Part shown: one piece after another, positions 14,807 through 24,300 of the stretch | Layout: each line of letters starts with the position of its first letter | Numbering within the stretch: position 1 is the first letter of the stretch | From: a virus | Direction: 5' to 3' (one strand) | DNA length: 61,521 nt | Virus record (IMG/VR): IMGVR_UViG_3300042465_003931 | Location: 1 to 61,521 of that record | Notes under the pieces: model-generated | Database searches by the model: none | Told to the model about the DNA's origin: nothing | Seen by the model: only the letters and a program-made list of their open reading frames with translations | Made by a program: the position numbers and the translations under genes

Positions 14807-16789
14807 ATGCCGCTGAAAGCGCTACGCCTCAAGCCAGGGATCTTCCGGGAGAACACGCGCTACTCCGCAGAAGGCGGATGGTATGAGTGCGACAAGGTGC
14901 GCTTCCGCTCGGGGCAACCTGAGAAGATTGGCGGCTGGCAGCAGGTCAACAACGACCAGTTCCTTGGTTTTGCACGGGCGCTCTGGCCTTGGGATGTCTA
15001 CCTCGGTCTGGGCACCGAGGTTAAGTACTACGTCTACTACGGCGCGTACTACGACATCACGCCAATTGACACCTATGCGCTGACCAACCCGTTCAGTGCG
15101 GTTGACGGCTCTGCCGTCATTACCGTGGCGCACACCAGTCACGGTCGGCTTGAAGGGGACTACGTTCAGTTCGACAACGTCACAGGCCTTGGCGGCAACA
15201 TGACGCAGGCTGTGCTTGAGCTGGAGTACCAAGTAGCCACGGTCATCAACGCCAACAGCTACACGTTCAACGCTCGGGACCCGAGCACCGGACTGGCGGT
15301 AACGGCAAACCCAACAGACGCCTCCGGCTCTCCCGGCGGCGGCTCCGTCACGGCGCAGTATCAGCCTAACATCGGCACGCCGATTCAGTACCCACCTCCG
15401 GGTATTCTTACGGGCTGGGGCGGCGGCACTTGGGGTAGCGGCGTCTGGGGCGGCAGCTTGACGCCTTTCGTACCTACGCAGATCAACCTGTGGAACGCGT
15501 ACAACTTCGGCGAGGATTTGATCTACGGACCCAGGGGCGGCGGGGTGTACTACTGGGACGCCTCGGCGGGGTTTACCACACGAGGCGTCAACATCTCCAC
15601 GCTTGTCGGTGCTAGTGACACGCCTTCTGCGGCCTTGTTCCGCGCCGTCTCCGACGCTTCTCGCTTCGTGTTGGTCTTCGGCACGACGGACTACGGCTCC
15701 TCGGCGCTCAACCCAATGCTGATCCGCTGGTCGGATCAGGAGACAGCAGCCAACTGGACCCCGGCGGCGACGAATCAGGCCGGAAGCCTGCAACTGTCCC
15801 GGGGCTCCGAGATTCGCGCCGTGGCGCAGACCCGGCAGGAGTTCCTCGTCTGGACAGACATCGCGCTGTACTCACTCCAGTACCTCGGCCCGCCCATCGT
15901 GTGGGGTTCGCAGATCCTCGCGGACAACATCACCATCGTCAGCGACCGTGCATGGGCAGTGGCGGCGGGCGTCACCTTCTGGATGGGGGATGAGAAGTTC
16001 TACATGTTCGACGGGCGCGTGCAAACGCTCAACTGCGACATCCGCAAGTTCATCTTCGACGACTTCAACGCGAACCAGAACCTTCAGGTCTTCGCCTCTA
16101 CCGTGGAGCAGTTCAGCGAGGTGTGGTGGTTCTACTGCTCCATCACTGGCCCAGACGGCACGGGCACGCCTGCCAACCCCAACACGGTGGTCGACCGCTA
16201 CGCGGTCTTCAACTACGCTGAGCGCATCTGGTACTACGGCTCCTTGGGGCGCACCGCGTGGCTCGACGCCAGCGTCCTCTCCAACCTGCCCATCGCTGCG
16301 GACTACAACCGCCGCCTGCTCAACCACGAGACAGGGTGCGACGACGCGTCTACACCAGAGGCTGCGCCCATCGAGGCCTACATCACCTCGTCCCAATTCG
16401 ACATCGACGACGGGCACAACTTCGGGTTCGTGCGCCGGATGCTGCCCGACGTGACGTTCACGGGTTCGACGGCGACGGTGGCCAACCAGTCCATCACGAT
16501 GGCGCTGCTGCCGCTCCAGAACTCGGGCTCGGGCTACACGCGGGGCGTGGAAAATGTTGGCCCTGAAGCCAACATGTCGGTGGCACTGACCAACGAGGCA
16601 ACCGTACAGCGCGATGCGGACAACGGCATCGAGCGCTTCTCGGGAACAGTCACGCCGTACGACGGCAACCTGTACATCCGCGTGCGCGGCAGGCAGATGT
16701 CGCTCCGCGTTGCGTCGACCGGGCTGGGGGTGCAGTGGCAACTGGGCGTACCGCGCATGGATGTGCGGCCTAGCGGGCGCAAGTCATGA
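14807..16789 (+). CDS. Tail nozzle protein (P22 gp10-like)
   Basis: 660 residues. The N-terminus (LRLKPGIFRENTRYSAEGGW, KVRFRSGQPEKIGGWQ) is a signature of large tail proteins in short-tailed phages. Repeated propeller-type strands are visible: FGTTDYGS, IRWSDQETAANWTPAATNQ, RGSEIRAVAQTRQEFLVWTD, LADNITIVSDRAWAVAAGVT. This pattern fits the beta-propeller of P22 gp10 and the SU10 nozzle, which close the tail tube below the adaptor. The next gene overlaps by 4 bp. Confidence 0.7.
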   Translation: MPLKALRLKPGIFRENTRYSAEGGWYECDKVRFRSGQPEKIGGWQQVNNDQFLGFARALWPWDVYLGLGTEVKYYVYYGAYYDITPIDTYALTNPFSAVDGSAVITVAHTSHGRLEGDYVQFDNVTGLGGNMTQAVLELEYQVATVINANSYTFNARDPSTGLAVTANPTDASGSPGGGSVTAQYQPNIGTPIQYPPPGILTGWGGGTWGSGVWGGSLTPFVPTQINLWNAYNFGEDLIYGPRGGGVYYWDASAGFTTRGVNISTLVGASDTPSAALFRAVSDASRFVLVFGTTDYGSSALNPMLIRWSDQETAANWTPAATNQAGSLQLSRGSEIRAVAQTRQEFLVWTDIALYSLQYLGPPIVWGSQILADNITIVSDRAWAVAAGVTFWMGDEKFYMFDGRVQTLNCDIRKFIFDDFNANQNLQVFASTVEQFSEVWWFYCSITGPDGTGTPANPNTVVDRYAVFNYAERIWYYGSLGRTAWLDASVLSNLPIAADYNRRLLNHETGCDDASTPEAAPIEAYITSSQFDIDDGHNFGFVRRMLPDVTFTGSTATVANQSITMALLPLQNSGSGYTRGVENVGPEANMSVALTNEATVQRDADNGIERFSGTVTPYDGNLYIRVRGRQMSLRVASTGLGVQWQLGVPRMDVRPSGRKS

Positions 16790-17595
16790 GCTTCTTCAAC
16801 TTTCTCAAGAAGCCCAACAACCCAGCGTTGCCGTTGCCGACGGAGTTGTACTCGCGCACGTTCCTCGACAATCACAACAACGTCCTGCGGTTGTTCTTCA
16901 ACCAATTGACGAACATCTTCGACAACATCCTCGGCCCCAACGGCGGGCAGTTCATCGACTGCCCGAGCGGGCTGTTTTTCAATACCCAGGATCAAATCTA
17001 CGCCGCCAACGACATCGCGTATCCCGTCGAGTTTGACAACACGTACTTGAGTAACGGGGTGGCGCTAGAAGCCGTAACCGTTACTGCCGGGTCTTTCGTT
17101 GTTGGCGTCAGGTACACCATAGTGTCCGTAGGCAGTACAAATTTTACGCTAATCGGCGCGGCGTCTAATACTGTCGGAGTGGTTTTTGTTGCAACCGGCG
17201 TCGGCACGGGCTCAGGAACTGCCAGCACAAAGTCGCGAATTAGAGTTTCTGTCAACGGCGTGTACAACTTCCAGTACAGTGGTCAGATCTTGGCGTCGAC
17301 GGGTAGCAAGACTGAAATTGCGTTGTGGATAGCGCGTAACAACACGGACATTTCGTACTCGACGCGTATCAGTACAATCGCATCCAACGGCCATTATTTC
17401 GAGATAGCCTGGAACTTTGATATTGATATGGCGGCGGGCGACTACATCGAGCTACGCACGTCCATCGACGACCATGCGCCAAGCATCAAGCTCGACGCGT
17501 TTGCCGCAACCTCTCCCTACCCCGCTGGGGCCTCATCGGTGCTGACGGTCAACTTCGTCGCGCCGCTGCCTGACCCCAGACCGACTCTTCCGTGA
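16786..17595 (+). CDS. Jelly-roll tail protein with an inserted domain
   Basis: 269 residues. The N-terminus (SFFNFLKKPNNPALPLPTEL then LYSRTFLDNHNNVLRLFFNQ) likely binds the nozzle. The C-terminal part is a TNF/C1q-like jelly roll: PVEFDNTYLSNGVALE, then SRIRVSVNGVYNFQYSGQIL and GDYIELRTSIDDHAPSIKL. Between GVALE and SRIRV about 50 residues are inserted (YTIVSVGSTNFTLIGAASNT and following), a module common in phage structural proteins; its DNA is less GC-rich. The role is probably a tail-tip knob or fibre. Confidence 0.7.
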   Translation: MSFFNFLKKPNNPALPLPTELYSRTFLDNHNNVLRLFFNQLTNIFDNILGPNGGQFIDCPSGLFFNTQDQIYAANDIAYPVEFDNTYLSNGVALEAVTVTAGSFVVGVRYTIVSVGSTNFTLIGAASNTVGVVFVATGVGTGSGTASTKSRIRVSVNGVYNFQYSGQILASTGSKTEIALWIARNNTDISYSTRISTIASNGHYFEIAWNFDIDMAAGDYIELRTSIDDHAPSIKLDAFAATSPYPAGASSVLTVNFVAPLPDPRPTLP

Positions 17596-17604
17596 GGACT
17601 CATC

Positions 17605-18696
17605 ATGGGTATTTTGGACTCCATCTTTGACTTTGCCGGTTCATCCAAGGGACTGGTAAGCATCCTCGCGGCGCTTGCGAGTGCCAAAGACCGAGAGCGC
17701 GCTCGTCCCGCTACGGGCGGGGGTGTGAGCTACGCCATGCCCGGACCACGCCGCCTGCAAGCGGTCAAGAACCTGGGGCGCTACACCGACGTCGTGGGGC
17801 TTGCCAACGGCGGCACGGCAGACGAGGAAGAGGCGATCAAGGCGTTGCTCTACGGCATTGCGCAGGGGCCCTACGGCCCGCTGCTGGCCTACGACATCCC
17901 GGAGCCGAACCTTGCGCCGGTCGCACCCAAGCCGGAGCCCGAGAAGCCGCGTGTCACGCAGCCGACGAAGGCGACGATTGACGATTACGGGTATGAGTAC
18001 ACGCCACCTACAGGGCCTGTCGGTACTTACAACCAGCAGATCAACGACTTTTTGACCGACATGGTCGCGCGTGCGATGACGCTTTCGCCCACGGCGCTTG
18101 TTACAAAAGGTATCGGTACCGGGCTGCAATACGGGCTCGGCAAGGCGCTGAATGAGCTGCACGGGCCGCGTGCCGAACCTGCGCCGCTGGAGTCCGCAGG
18201 CCCTCCGACTGTTGTGGGCGGTGGCGGGCTGTACACCATGACGGGGGCCTTGCCAGACATTCAAGACACGAACGCGGTGTTCAATGAGTCTTCTTATTCT
18301 GGAGAAGGCAGTTATGGAGGCGGTGTTTCTGGCGAAACAGGCGCACCGGGCGAGTCCAGTTACGGGCTAGATCGAAAAAACGGCGGAGAGGTTTACTCTT
18401 ACGCCCAAGGTGGCCCCGTCCACATGGAAGACGGCGGCTTCGTTCTCACCGAACGGGCCGTCAAGGGAGCTGGCGGGCCTCGCGGTCTGGCGGCGGCGCT
18501 GCCTCAAGCACGCATGATTCGTGGTCCGGGGACTGGCACAAGTGACAGCATCCCAGCGACAATCAGTGGGCCCAGAGGACAGACTCCGGCCCGGGTGTCG
18601 AACGGCGAAGCCTACGTCCCCCGACGTGCAGTGCAGGATGCTGGCGGTCCCAAACGCATGTACGGGCTGATGAGCGCCCTTGAGAGGAGAGCGTGA
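17605..18696 (+). CDS. Probable internal virion protein with SDSIPA motif
   Basis: 363 residues. A hydrophobic N-terminal helix, a Pro-rich linker and a C-terminal Gly-rich domain. The last ~120 residues contain YAQGGPVHMEDGGFVLTERA, RGPGTGTSDSIPATISGPRG and ARVSNGEAYVPRRAV; this GTGTSDSIPA...SNGE signature is shared with the ends of many tape-measure and ejection proteins. It is the first of four consecutive internal-protein candidates. Its stop overlaps the next ATG. Confidence 0.6.
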   Translation: MGILDSIFDFAGSSKGLVSILAALASAKDRERARPATGGGVSYAMPGPRRLQAVKNLGRYTDVVGLANGGTADEEEAIKALLYGIAQGPYGPLLAYDIPEPNLAPVAPKPEPEKPRVTQPTKATIDDYGYEYTPPTGPVGTYNQQINDFLTDMVARAMTLSPTALVTKGIGTGLQYGLGKALNELHGPRAEPAPLESAGPPTVVGGGGLYTMTGALPDIQDTNAVFNESSYSGEGSYGGGVSGETGAPGESSYGLDRKNGGEVYSYAQGGPVHMEDGGFVLTERAVKGAGGPRGLAAALPQARMIRGPGTGTSDSIPATISGPRGQTPARVSNGEAYVPRRAVQDAGGPKRMYGLMSALERRA

Positions 18697-19574
18697 TGGT
18701 TACCACTACCACCCCACCGCCCGCTATCGACCCGTCCCAGTCGACGCTGAGCCCCAACTTCGCGCCGTTCGTCTACGGCATGTTGGGCAAGGGGTTCGAA
18801 GCGGCGAACATGCCGTACATGCCCTACACCGGCCAGCGCTTCGCGTTTGGGCAGATGGACCCCACCACGGGTCAGTACGGTGCAGGGTACTCGCCTCTGG
18901 AGTCTCAAGCCTTCGCGGGGCTCGGTGCACTTGGTCAGTACGACCCGACGCAGTTCAACACCGGCCTGGGGCAGATTGGCTCCGTGCAGGACTACATGTC
19001 GCCCTACATGTCGGCGGTGACCGACATCGAGGCTCGGGAAGCTCGACGCGAAGCGGACATTGCACGCCAAGCGGAGCAGGGGCGGCTCGCCCGTGCCGGG
19101 GCTTACGGCGGCAGCAGGCAGGCCATCATGGAGTCCGAGCGCCAACGCAACCTCGGGACACAGATCGGGGACATTCGCTCCAAGGGCTTGCAGTCTGCTT
19201 ACGACCGGGCGATGGAGCAGCGGATGAAAGAAGCCACGCTCGGCCTCACCGCGCAGAAGTACGGGGACGAGTCGAAGCAGTTCGGTGCCGAGTACGGGCT
19301 CAAGTCCCTCGCCGATCAATTGGCCGCAGGCAAAGAGCAGCGCCGGATCGCACAAGAGCCGTTGGACTTCGGCTTCAAGCAGTTCGAGGAGTCGGTGGCC
19401 GCGCCTCGGGGGGCGGCGACGTTTATGTCGTCACTGTTGCAAGGACTTCCCGTGCGGGCCAATATGTACCAGCCCGGTACGGAGGGTCAGTCAGCGATTT
19501 CCGCAGGGCTCCAAGGTGGACTTGGTGCGTACAGCCTGATGGACTATTTCTCTAGGCCCAGGAATCAACCATGA
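18696..19574 (+). CDS. Internal virion (ejection) protein
   Basis: 293 residues. The N-terminus is Pro/Tyr-rich. From residue ~105 there is a long Ala/Arg/Gln helix (YMSAVTDIEAREARREADIA, RQAEQGRLARAGAYGGSRQA) with coiled-coil character. This arrangement is typical of the small ejection proteins that accompany a giant internal protein in podoviruses. It overlaps both neighbours by 1-4 bp. The function is inferred from position and composition. Confidence 0.6.
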   Translation: MVTTTTPPPAIDPSQSTLSPNFAPFVYGMLGKGFEAANMPYMPYTGQRFAFGQMDPTTGQYGAGYSPLESQAFAGLGALGQYDPTQFNTGLGQIGSVQDYMSPYMSAVTDIEAREARREADIARQAEQGRLARAGAYGGSRQAIMESERQRNLGTQIGDIRSKGLQSAYDRAMEQRMKEATLGLTAQKYGDESKQFGAEYGLKSLADQLAAGKEQRRIAQEPLDFGFKQFEESVAAPRGAATFMSSLLQGLPVRANMYQPGTEGQSAISAGLQGGLGAYSLMDYFSRPRNQP

Positions 19575-21328
19575 TGAACGCAGGACTTGGGGCTTTGATG
19601 CCCGGGCAGTCGGATCAGAGCTTTAACTTCCCGGCAAAGCAGCCCATGACGCCAGGAGACATCGTCAAGTCTCTGTCAAACCTCAGCGTCCCAGAACTGG
19701 TTCAGATTGGCAAAAGCCAACCAACCGGGGTGCCTCTCTGGGCTGTGATCACGGCGATCTCTGAGGCTCAAAAGAAGGCGCAGATCGGTGCTGCAAATCA
19801 GCGGCAAACTGCTATGCAACAAGGGGCACAACTCGCCCAAAAACCAACCGTTGCCCAAGAGGTTCTGGGCAGCGCCAATTACACAGACGACACCGTTTAC
19901 GCAGCCAACGGCGGCGAGATGCGCGTGCCGGGGTTTCAATTTGGCGGCGCATCCCGTGCAGACATGCTCTTTTCTGTGGACGATGTGCCCATCTACAAGC
20001 CTCGGGAGGGCCCTGAGCGCGGCGAATCCCGAGAAGAATATGAGACACGCAAAAAGCGTGAGGCAGAAGAAGCTGATGAAGTGGCCAATCGCCCGCTTCG
20101 CCGCGCCGCAAGATCGGCATACGAATTCTTGCGGTCTTTGTCAGAAGGGCCTCGTCAGTTTGGTGAGAAGGTCGCTCGGGATGAAGCGCTTCGTTCCACA
20201 ACAATGCCCGCCGCACAACGAACGCAAGAGCCTACGCGCACCACAGCACAGACCGATGTTCAAACAAGGCCTGCTGTTGTTGCAGTAGACACGGCTGTCC
20301 CTGGGCCGAATGCAAGTCAAAGACCCACGGCAGTTCCTGTAGATCGTGTTGCGGAGTCTAGGCGAACAGGGGCCGGTGCCGCTGTCGACATCCCGTCGGC
20401 AGATAGAACTGGCATTGCTGCATTCAGTCCTCAATCTGAGCTTGTCAAGCGTTTGCAAGATATTAGAGAGGCAGCCAAGGGAGAGCAGGACGTTTTGCGC
20501 GGGCAGACGGATGTTCCGCAATCTGTCCTTGATGCGCGTAAACGGATTGACGACATACTGGCGCTGACCGGCACACAGTATGAGACTGAGCGTGGGCGCA
20601 TGGCCAAGTCCGCCGAAGGCGCAAGGCAAAGGGCACAAGAACGGGCAGCGTTGAACCCGTTTGCTGATCCGGCGACTTTGGGTAGGATGGTTGCTGCCAG
20701 TTCAGGCAAAAAAACCCTTGGCGAAACGCTTGCAGCGATGGCTGGGGCGGCAGGAGAGTCTCAACAAGAGCGCGACAAGGCTCTAAGAGATGCGGAAGAC
20801 CGCTATGATCTTCGTCAAAGCGAACTGTTCAAGATGGATCAGTTGCGCACGCAGATCAATCTGGAGTCCGCGAAGTTGGTTGAGGCACGCGCTGATGGAG
20901 ACTTCAAGCGCGCCAAGGACATCGAGGAAAAACTTCAGAAACTCAAGCGCGAGGCTGCTATCCAGCAGTCCAACATCCTGATTCAGATGATGGATGCGCA
21001 GGTAAAGGGAGGGGCCACTCAGGCGCAGCTTGAAGCAACCAAGCTCGCAAGAGAATCTCAAGCATTGCATACTGCCCAACTACGTGTTGCTCAAGCAGAA
21101 GAGACCGTAATAAAAACGCTTCAAAAAGAATTTGGCCCACAGCTTAGTTTGCTAAACATGGACGAAAAAGAATTTGCCAAAGCAAATCCAGATCTTTATG
21201 CAAGGATTAAGCGCAGAGAAGCTGACCTTCGCAAAACAGTTATTGATCGCGCTGTACAAGAACGTGATCGATTGCAACTAAATGCGACCGGACTCCCATC
21301 TGGTGTGACTGTTACTGAAAAGAAGTAA
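19571..21328 (+). CDS. Coiled-coil internal virion protein
   Basis: 585 residues. Residues ~110-125 carry YAANGGEMRVPGFQFGGAS, the AxGG motif seen in other virion proteins here. Residues 300-560 are predicted long helices rich in Lys, Glu, Gln and Ala (LRDAEDRYDLRQSELFKMDQ). It is probably part of the channel or scaffold ejected with DNA. Codon use is less GC-biased than in the upstream fibre genes and matches the next giant gene. Confidence 0.6.
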   Translation: MMNAGLGALMPGQSDQSFNFPAKQPMTPGDIVKSLSNLSVPELVQIGKSQPTGVPLWAVITAISEAQKKAQIGAANQRQTAMQQGAQLAQKPTVAQEVLGSANYTDDTVYAANGGEMRVPGFQFGGASRADMLFSVDDVPIYKPREGPERGESREEYETRKKREAEEADEVANRPLRRAARSAYEFLRSLSEGPRQFGEKVARDEALRSTTMPAAQRTQEPTRTTAQTDVQTRPAVVAVDTAVPGPNASQRPTAVPVDRVAESRRTGAGAAVDIPSADRTGIAAFSPQSELVKRLQDIREAAKGEQDVLRGQTDVPQSVLDARKRIDDILALTGTQYETERGRMAKSAEGARQRAQERAALNPFADPATLGRMVAASSGKKTLGETLAAMAGAAGESQQERDKALRDAEDRYDLRQSELFKMDQLRTQINLESAKLVEARADGDFKRAKDIEEKLQKLKREAAIQQSNILIQMMDAQVKGGATQAQLEATKLARESQALHTAQLRVAQAEETVIKTLQKEFGPQLSLLNMDEKEFAKANPDLYARIKRREADLRKTVIDRAVQERDRLQLNATGLPSGVTVTEKK

Positions 21329-21330
21329 TC

Positions 21331-24300
21331 ATGCCGACCTACGAAGTTGAGATCCCCGGAAGAGGTACTTTTCTTGTTGAGTCACCGTCACCACTAAGTG
21401 ACATTCAGGCCTATCAAGCGGCCATTTCTCAGCAACAAGAGCCCGCCGAAGAGCCTCAACTTGTTCAAACGTCGGCCCCGGCGGAGGCTGGCTTTTTCCC
21501 TTCTGTCAAACGAGGCTTTCTTCAAACGCAAATGCTGGGAGGAGACATCCTTCCAGCGATGGTTGGGCGTCTGTTTGGAGCGGATGAGTTTGCGGAGCGT
21601 CAACTCAGGGAAGCCGCTGAGACGCAGCAGCGTATCCAGCGGGAAGTTCCGGTAGGTATTGAGTCCTACAAGGACATTGGCAGCATCTCTGACGCTTGGT
21701 TGTATGCCAAAGAGGCTGTTGGTGAGTCTCTTGCCTCCATCATCCCATCCTTGATCACTGGTGGTGTCGCTGGTGTGCTGGCCCGTCCGGCGATGGCTGC
21801 TGCAAACACAGCGGCGAAGGAAGCTGCTGAACGGACGCTAATGGGCGCGGCCATGGGCATGGGTCCGCCTACCCAGGCCGCTTTGCAGAAGGCAAAGACT
21901 GAAGCTATTCAGGCCGGTGTTCAGGCGGCAGAAAAGGTTGCGCTTCGGTATCAGGCAATAGGCGGCTTTGCCGGTTCTGCCGCGATGAACGTGCCAGAGG
22001 TCTACCAGAACGTCCTTCAGGAAACAGGCAAAGAGAGCATTCCCGCCGCGCTGATCGCTGGTGGTTTCAACGCTGCGCTTGATGCAATTCTGCCAATCAG
22101 CCTTCTGGCAAGGGCAAGAAAAGCAGGGATTCCTGAAAATGAACTGATGGCTGCGTGGTACAAGCGCGGCGCTGCTGGACTTGGCAAGGGGTTCCTTGTT
22201 GAAGGTGCCACTGAAGCCGCGCAAGAGGCTTCTTCGATTGCAGCCGAAAACTTCGTCGCTGAAAACAGTGACGTCTTCAACAGCAAGAATCTTGAGCGCG
22301 TCATAAACGCCGGTATCAGGGGCGGTATTGGTGGTGGCGTCATCTCTGGCGCGGCGGACATTGCGCTTGGCAAAGCCCCTCCCGCAGAGATCAGTGACCG
22401 GCAGAGGGCCGAACAACTGCAACGCGACATTCTTGGAGACATCCAGAAGGCGCGGGCAGAGCAGACCCTTGAAGAACAAAAGGTCGCAGAAAAGGCTCGA
22501 TTGGAGGCAGAACGTCCTCCATCCGTTGATCAATTGGTTGACGAAGCTCGTCAGTCAGATGGATACGGCAGGCTTGAGCGGGTCAAACAACGTCTGTTGA
22601 CGTTCAAGTCCACTCCTGAAATCAAGCAAAGTCTTGAGGTCATCAAGGAGCTTCAAAAACGGATGGTTGTGGAGGATGTCCAAAGAAGGGCTCCTGCCGA
22701 ACCGACGGTCATGGACGACAAGATGATCCGCTCACTTGGGTTTGTCCCGGGCGGAGAAAAGAGCGTTTACGCGCAGTTACTTGGACGAAGTATTGCGGAC
22801 CCGGAAGCGCTTGCGTTCTTGTCGAAGTACGCTCAGACACGGGCCAAGCCTCAAACCAAGCAACGCATTGAAAGTTTCCTTGCTGTAAACCAAGCCAGGA
22901 CGGCTCCTCTCACTGCGGAAGAAATCGCAGGGACTCAGCCGACCGGCGAGATTGTCATTGGTGGGCAGAGAAAAGAGAAAGAACCCAAAGCTCCAACAGA
23001 ACCCAAGGGCCCGACAGAGCGCCAGGAAGCTACTGAGTTTGGCAAAGCCATCGGAGCCACAGGTGAAGATGCTCTTCGCGGACGGGTAAACGTCAAGGCT
23101 CAGTCTGCGGCGAAGCAGGGAGACCTTCCCGGCGTCGTGGAAGCTCTCTCGGAAAGCAAGAGCCCGATTGTCCGAGAGGTTGCGGCTCGGTCTCGTGAAC
23201 TGGATACCGGCATCGTCATTGATGAAAACGCCAGCGAGCAATACGAAGGCAAGAGCGCTGTCATTCAGCAGTTGTCGATAGACGGCGCAAAGATGCACTT
23301 GGACGCACTGAGCAAGGTGCGCGAGTTGTCTGCCCAGGTTGATGCTTTGCCGGATGGCGCACAACTGCCGGATGACGTCATCCTGGCGCGTATTCCTGCT
23401 GTGGATAACGGTCAGGATGTTGGATCGCTGACGCTGGACGACATCTCCCGCAGCGGCAACAGCATGTTTGATGACCTTCCCAGTGGATCCTACCCGCTGA
23501 GAACCAAGGAAGACTTCGTCAAGCTGCGTGATGATTTGGAAGGCTTGACGCAAAGGCTTGGTGAGGAAAAACTGACCTTGACCTCTACCGGCTCTTCAAA
23601 GATGGTCGGTGTGTCTGGTGTGTATGACGCAGCCAATGACGTCATTCGGGTTCCCACTTATTCCGCCAAGGATGAGCGGGTTCTGGCCCATGAGCTTGTT
23701 CATGCTCAGGCGCTGAAGGCAATCGCCAATCCCACGCCAGCACAAAAGCCTGCGGTGGAACGACTGCAAAAGCTGTATCAGCATGTCAAAAACGTACTGA
23801 GCGCGAAGGAAAAGGTTCCTTATGGCATCTCTAGCGTTCAGGAGTTTGTGGCAGAAGGCTTGTCCAATCCTCGCTTCCAGTTCCAACTGAAGAGGATCAA
23901 GTACGAAAACCAATCCGCGTGGTCTTCGTTTGTTGAGTCGATTGCAAAACTGCTTGGCCTAAAGAAGGACAACGCCTTCACCGAGCTTCTATCGATCTAC
24001 TCCGAACTTGCCCCGCCCGCGACGCCCGCAAAGCCCGGTAAGCCAAAGGGCGCGATCATGGGATCGGCCCTGCTCAGGGATGTAAACGAAGCACTTGGCG
24101 GGCTCAGTCCATCTCTGTTGTCGGAGTTCTCATTTCGGGTCGAGACAAAGCGCAGAGACAAGAAGGGTCGTGCCATCACGCAATGGCGCAATCCTTTGAC
24201 TCCCAAGGGACCACTGTTCAGGTCCGGCGGAGAGGGTGACTACATCGAGATTGCACGTGCTCTTGAGGAGAGGGGATACCTTGAGCCCGGATCTGTTGAG

